From IMG/VR virus record IMGVR_UViG_3300025873_000035, positions 1-27,661 of that record: a stretch of 27,661 bases of DNA; one strand, written 5' to 3'. Below, piece after piece: positions 24,050 to 27,661 of this stretch. The DNA comes from a virus. Under the pieces are notes generated by a model. That model saw nothing but the letters and a program-made list of their open reading frames with translations, did no database searches and was not told the origin of the DNA. How positions within the stretch are numbered: the first letter of the stretch is position 1; every line of letters begins with the position of its first letter. The position numbers and the translations under genes were made by a program.

Positions 24050-24454
24050 ATGAAATTTACTATAAAACCACTACAATACGAAGACTACGACCTCATTCTT
24101 ACAGGATGGTGGAAGGCTTGGGGTTGGGAAGCTCCTAATAGAGATTTCCTCCCTCAAGATGGTAAGGGTGGTATTATGGTGTGGGATGGAGATACGCCTG
24201 TATGTGCAGGGTTTTTATATAGTACCAACTCAAAGGTAGCGTGGGTAGATTGGATTATATCTAACAAGGAGTATAGAGAATTACGAAAAGAAGCACTTAT
24301 GGTTTTAATAGAATCGTTAACATCTATTGCAAAGAACTTAGACAATAAGTTTGCTTATGCCTTAATAAAGCATAATGGTCTTATAAATGTATACGAGAAA
24401 CAAGGGTACACTCAGGGTGATTCATATAATAAAGAAATGATTAAAGCATTGTAA
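24050..24454 (+). CDS. GNAT-family N-acyltransferase
   Basis: A 134-aa protein with the single-domain GNAT course. IKPLQYEDYDLILTGWWKAW forms the first strand and helix, GGIMVWDGDTPVCAGFLY the central strands, KVAWVDWIISNKEYR the acetyl-CoA-side strand, a helix follows, and YEKQGYTQGD is the usual late Tyr motif. The classical Q/R-x-x-G-x-G/A pyrophosphate loop is not plain; LRKEA takes its place. It would transfer an acyl group from a CoA donor to an unknown amine. It sits among virion genes under its own -7 box and precedes internal virion genes, so a virion protein or the host surface could be its target. Confidence 0.75.
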   Translation: MKFTIKPLQYEDYDLILTGWWKAWGWEAPNRDFLPQDGKGGIMVWDGDTPVCAGFLYSTNSKVAWVDWIISNKEYRELRKEALMVLIESLTSIAKNLDNKFAYALIKHNGLINVYEKQGYTQGDSYNKEMIKAL

Positions 24455-24455
24455 T

Positions 24456-25163
24456 ATGGCAGTAGCAACAGCAGCAGCAGTAGTATTAGGAGCAGCTTCA
24501 GCGACTATGTCTTTCGTTCAAGCAGGAAAGCAAAGTAAACTAGCAAGGAGTGCACAGAGAGATGCAGACGAAGCTTTTGCGGCTGCAGAAAAACAAATGG
24601 ATATTAATTATATGGAGCAGCTTAGCATTTCTAAGCAACCGTATTTAGCTCAACGTGAAGCTTTAAATCAAGTTGCTAGCCAAGCGATAGGTGTGGGTGC
24701 TGAGTCTGAAAGACAAGCAGCAGCTACGGCAGGAAGGGTTCTTGCTCAGTCGCAAAAATCAGAGCAGGCTATAACAAATCAGCAGATTAAAGAGATTCAA
24801 GGACTTGAAACATTAGTGGCTACTGAAGAAGGCTCTCTTAGAGATAAGAGGGCAGAGCTTAACCTTGCTCAGGCAGAAGGGGCGGGGATAGCCGCAGCTC
24901 AAGCTATGAATGCTAGAAACAAATCTCTTCAAGCAGGAGTAACAAGCCTTGGGAATATGGCAACAAGTCTTTATAAGGGCTCTGAGTTGTATTCTCAAAA
25001 TCCCGACACTCCGGACACCACAACCACTCCGGAAATAAATTGGGACAATCCAACACAAACAAATACTACAGATATATGGGCTAATCCTTCAGTAACATCT
25101 CAATCTTTTCCCACACCTCCAATATTAGTTTATGACTCAAACGGAAACCCTATATACCAATAA
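24456..25163 (+). CDS. Internal virion (ejection) protein, membrane-active type
   Basis: A 235-aa protein. The N-terminus is Ala/Val-rich and hydrophobic (MAVATAAAVVLGAASATMSF), followed by a long helical part with many Gln, Ala and Glu residues to about residue 165. A Pro/Thr-rich tail follows (DTTTTPEINWDNP) and ends DSNGNPIYQ. This resembles T7 gp14 or P22 gp7/gp16-type ejection proteins, which leave the head first and insert in the host envelope. It directly precedes a large helical cargo gene, two bases away. The call is from architecture and order, not a proven match. Confidence 0.65.
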   Translation: MAVATAAAVVLGAASATMSFVQAGKQSKLARSAQRDADEAFAAAEKQMDINYMEQLSISKQPYLAQREALNQVASQAIGVGAESERQAAATAGRVLAQSQKSEQAITNQQIKEIQGLETLVATEEGSLRDKRAELNLAQAEGAGIAAAQAMNARNKSLQAGVTSLGNMATSLYKGSELYSQNPDTPDTTTTPEINWDNPTQTNTTDIWANPSVTSQSFPTPPILVYDSNGNPIYQ

Positions 25164-25165
25164 AA

Positions 25166-27391
25166 ATGGCTACATCATATTATAAATTTGGCGAACGTCC
25201 TGAGGTAAGTGGCGTAGATTGGGGCAAGATTGGCTCGGACCTAACAAAACAAATAGGCGATGAAACTATTCGTAGAGAAGAGTTAAAGGTTGAGATTGAT
25301 AAATCTTCAAATGACTACGTTAGAGGCTTTAATGAGATGCCTCAAGGTATAGACCAAGGAGCAAATGAAAGAATGTCAGCTTTCGCTGACGATGCTTCTC
25401 AGTATATGCTGATGCTTAATAAAAAACTTAAGGCGGGTCAAATAAAGCTTAGAGATTATAGTGCTATGAAGGCAAATCTTGAGCAGGGTACAACTGATAT
25501 GTTTTCTGTTTCAGAAAAATATAATACCGACTTTGAAGAAACAATGACAAGGGCTAGTAATGGTGACGCATCGGCTTTAGAGGTTTGGAATAATTCAAAC
25601 CTTCAGAAGTTTGCTAACCCATCTGCTTCAGGAATTTACATTAACCCTACTACAGGTCAAATCTCTATGGCTAAAATGATTGTAGATGAAAATGGGATAA
25701 AAACAATGTCTCAAGACCCTAATGATTTATCATCTATATTTAGTTTAAAGAATAAACAGACTCAGAAGATTGATAGGCTTGATGTTGGGAAGTGGGCTGA
25801 AAACCAAGTAGCTTCATTTCAAAACAAACATAAAGCAGTTTTCCTTTCTAATGATGTTGGTACGATTGAATCTCTCCTTGGGAGCGAAAAGTTTCTAGCG
25901 GCTAAGAAAGGTCTTATTGAAGCTAAACTTAAAGAAACGTATGCAGGTCAAAGTATATTAGCAGACGGAGGTGATGAGGAGTATAGGTATTCCAAGAATC
26001 CTGACGATGAGGGTAAAGAAGATGTTATATTCCTTGCTCCCGACCCTGACAATCCTAATAGCGGTGTGTTAATACCACACCTTACTACCAATCAATACGA
26101 CAAAGCTTATAAGCGTCTTGAAGAGCAAATAGACGGGCGGTTAGGTTATGAAGAAACTATAAGTGAAGACGTAGACAGAGCACAGAAGCAAGCAAACTTA
26201 GAGGAATCACAGCAATCTATTGATTATTTTAATGATACCAAGGATATTAAAATAGATGCATTGTTACTTAAGAATGATACTGCTCGCCAACACCTTGCGG
26301 TTATAGCTGCTAAGACCCCACTTGAATTAGAGAGCATGGGATTGTCAAACGCTAAAATAGACCAACTTATAAAGCACTTAGCTAAAAAGAATGTTTCGGA
26401 GCTAAAAACAATGGACTTGTCTATTGAAAATACTGAGGCTATTATGGGAGAACGTGCAACTAAGCACGAGTCTGATATGGCTGCAGCTAAAACTAAACAA
26501 GAGAAAGCACAAATAGAGCTTGAGTTTACGAGAGACAATGAGGAATACGATGTTTTAATAAAAGCTGCTCAACTTAAAAAAATAAACAAACCTACACAGT
26601 GGGAAGCTAAAGATAAGGAGGAGAAAAAACTTGTATCTAACTACGTTAGTAAGATTGGTCACGTGTTTGACGGTTCTGAATCTCAAATTGATGCAGCTCT
26701 AAACTACATATCTAACGCTAACAGAGATATTACAAGTATTGAAAGAAATAATGACGAGGTTGTTATTGAAATGTTTGACGTTGATGGAAAGACTTCTATA
26801 GTTAAACGTATACCAATAGACAACAAAAGAGACTTTGTTGAGTCTATGTCTGCATTAGTGGCTAACGAGCTTAATGTTGTAGATATTATGGATGATATGG
26901 GTTATGACGACCAAGGTACTTACACTGACTACAATGCTTCTAGCGAGGTTCAAACCACTGAGGCGAAGGAAGCGGGATATAAAAAAGAAATTTCTGTAAT
27001 AGTTGACACTGCAATATCTAGAGATTTATTTCATGAGATTGATAAAGAGGCTGACTTCAAAACAGAGCTATTAAGGTTAACTGAAAAAGGTGGTTCATTA
27101 GAAGCGTTTGATGATATAAAAATTGAAACATCAAAAGATTCTACAGGGAAAATAATATCTAATGAGCTTTACATATCATTCCCTGATGAAAAGACCTCTA
27201 TAACTATTGATACAAACAATTGGACCGACTCCGGAGACACTGACCAAATGAAGATACTAAGAGACTTCTTAAAGGATAGAGGTAGAGCTGACGCAAGTGG
27301 TCTCGCTAAGTTCTATGGGTTTGATAATAAAGAGTATGTATCCCCTGATGAAGTAGATTATACAACAGGCATAGACTATACTAAAATATAA
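25166..27391 (+). CDS. Large internal virion/cargo protein
   Basis: A 741-aa mainly helical, highly charged protein starting MATSYYKFGERPEVSGVDWG. No membrane segment or enzyme motif is obvious. Residues about 150-300 have mixed strands (SGIYINPTTGQISMAKMIVD), 340-480 look like a long coiled coil with Lys/Glu/Gln, and the end is mixed. It follows the membrane-active internal protein and precedes another large repeat-starting gene, like the cargo or ejection sets of podoviruses and crAss-like phages. It is expected to be packed inside the head and delivered with DNA. Lack of catalytic signs leaves its precise role open. Confidence 0.65.
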   Translation: MATSYYKFGERPEVSGVDWGKIGSDLTKQIGDETIRREELKVEIDKSSNDYVRGFNEMPQGIDQGANERMSAFADDASQYMLMLNKKLKAGQIKLRDYSAMKANLEQGTTDMFSVSEKYNTDFEETMTRASNGDASALEVWNNSNLQKFANPSASGIYINPTTGQISMAKMIVDENGIKTMSQDPNDLSSIFSLKNKQTQKIDRLDVGKWAENQVASFQNKHKAVFLSNDVGTIESLLGSEKFLAAKKGLIEAKLKETYAGQSILADGGDEEYRYSKNPDDEGKEDVIFLAPDPDNPNSGVLIPHLTTNQYDKAYKRLEEQIDGRLGYEETISEDVDRAQKQANLEESQQSIDYFNDTKDIKIDALLLKNDTARQHLAVIAAKTPLELESMGLSNAKIDQLIKHLAKKNVSELKTMDLSIENTEAIMGERATKHESDMAAAKTKQEKAQIELEFTRDNEEYDVLIKAAQLKKINKPTQWEAKDKEEKKLVSNYVSKIGHVFDGSESQIDAALNYISNANRDITSIERNNDEVVIEMFDVDGKTSIVKRIPIDNKRDFVESMSALVANELNVVDIMDDMGYDDQGTYTDYNASSEVQTTEAKEAGYKKEISVIVDTAISRDLFHEIDKEADFKTELLRLTEKGGSLEAFDDIKIETSKDSTGKIISNELYISFPDEKTSITIDTNNWTDSGDTDQMKILRDFLKDRGRADASGLAKFYGFDNKEYVSPDEVDYTTGIDYTKI

Positions 27392-27396
27392 AAGTA

Positions 27397-27661
27397 ATGA
27401 ACGAAGAAGTTTTAAATGACCTTTATAATAGAGCTGTCTCAAAAGGATATTCTAAATCTATAGAAGAGTTTTCATTATTACTTGATAGCAATAGCGATGT
27501 TTTAAATGACAACTATAATTACGTTAAAGAAAAAGGATACCAAAAATCTATAGATGAGTTCTCAACTCTTATTGGAGTAAAAAAAAAAGACGATTCAGAA
27601 TCTATTGTTCAAGAGGACGTTACGGAATCCATTACACCAACAGAGCAGGAAGAAGTTATCT
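27397..27661 (+). CDS. Start of a large protein with N-terminal tandem repeats (partial)
   Basis: The frame from ATG 27397 is open to the window end (88 codons). It begins MNEEVLND and holds two adjacent repeats of about 30 aa, each of the form VLND-x-Y-N-x(5)-KGY-x-KSI-x-EFS-x-L (residues 5-34 and 35-61). VKKKDDSES and a Gln/Glu/Ser/Thr-rich linker follow. This repeat and linker pattern opens very large internal proteins in many Bacteroidota phages, as I recall. It may be a packing or docking tag. The enzyme parts, if any, are beyond this window. Confidence 0.75.
   Translation, partial: MNEEVLNDLYNRAVSKGYSKSIEEFSLLLDSNSDVLNDNYNYVKEKGYQKSIDEFSTLIGVKKKDDSESIVQEDVTESITPTEQEEVI
27409..27579 (+). 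repeat. Two-copy ~30-aa coding repeat
   Basis: Copies at 27409-27498 and 27499-27579, both opening with the identical 12 bases GTTTTAAATGAC and encoding KGY-x-KSI-x-EFS cores. Similarity fades at the ends. The second copy is slightly shorter and passes into an A10 run. Confidence 0.75.

Noticed and set aside
27579-27588. Programmed frameshift at the A10 run
   Set aside because: The reading frame is intact across the run and encodes a plausible VKKKDD. No second frame product is suggested within the window.
1-27661. tRNA, rRNA, CRISPR array, insertion sequence or diversity-generating element
   Set aside because: No cloverleaf, spaced repeats, transposase, reverse transcriptase or inverted-repeat-bounded element was seen. 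Non-coding gaps are all under about 70 bases.

Overview
The window is about 27.7 kb of the late region of a tailed, probably short-tailed (podovirus-like) double-stranded DNA phage. It carries lysis, packaging, head, tail and internal virion genes, all on the + strand. No integrase, replication gene, tRNA, rRNA, CRISPR array or insertion sequence is visible. The host is probably a Bacteroidota bacterium, most likely a Flavobacteriia-like one. The reasons are low GC, A-rich leaders with little Shine-Dalgarno sequence, and TAnnTTTG -7 boxes (the Bacteroidota sigma-factor consensus) in front of gene blocks. The large terminase, portal, capsid C-terminus and ring-to-muzzle-to-cargo gene order resemble crAss-like phages and their marine relatives. 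That affiliation rests on remembered family patterns, not on a search.

Layout. (1) 1-1761: the end of an upstream gene, a tandem pair of paralogous unknown genes, then a compact lysis block. The block holds a 51-aa membrane protein, an M15 peptidase endolysin, a 27-aa membrane peptide, a 57-aa membrane protein and a holin-like protein. (2) 1795-8637: a coiled-coil protein, a small fibre-like protein, two small unknowns, a GroES-like protein, a 2-oxoglutarate/Fe(II) oxygenase, a putative small terminase, the large terminase and the portal. (3) 8690-11207: scaffold and major capsid protein, closed by a strong terminator. (4) 11273-12025: one unknown gene bracketed by terminators. (5) 12098-14995: two paralogous modular surface proteins ending at a weaker terminator. 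(6) 15074-24027: two ring/adaptor proteins, a 1551-aa muzzle-like protein and two further tail proteins. (7) 24050-27661: a GNAT acyltransferase, a membrane-active internal protein, a large cargo protein, and the start of another large protein with a tandem-repeat N-terminus.

The genes form a chain. Chaperone and scaffold help build the capsid, the terminase fills it through the portal, ring and muzzle proteins make the short tail, and the last block is probably packed inside the head and ejected. Many junctions overlap (TAATG) or abut, pointing to translational coupling.

The most unusual feature is a set of about seven divergent carbohydrate-binding-like jelly-roll modules. Each typically opens with an NGDF-like motif and closes with a D-x-S-V/I-like strand. 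They are spread over four virion proteins, and in two of them the module interrupts what looks like an otherwise continuous core protein. Other points of interest are back-to-back terminator/promoter punctuation, an almost leaderless promoter in front of the acyltransferase gene, and the absence of TGA among 30 stop codons.
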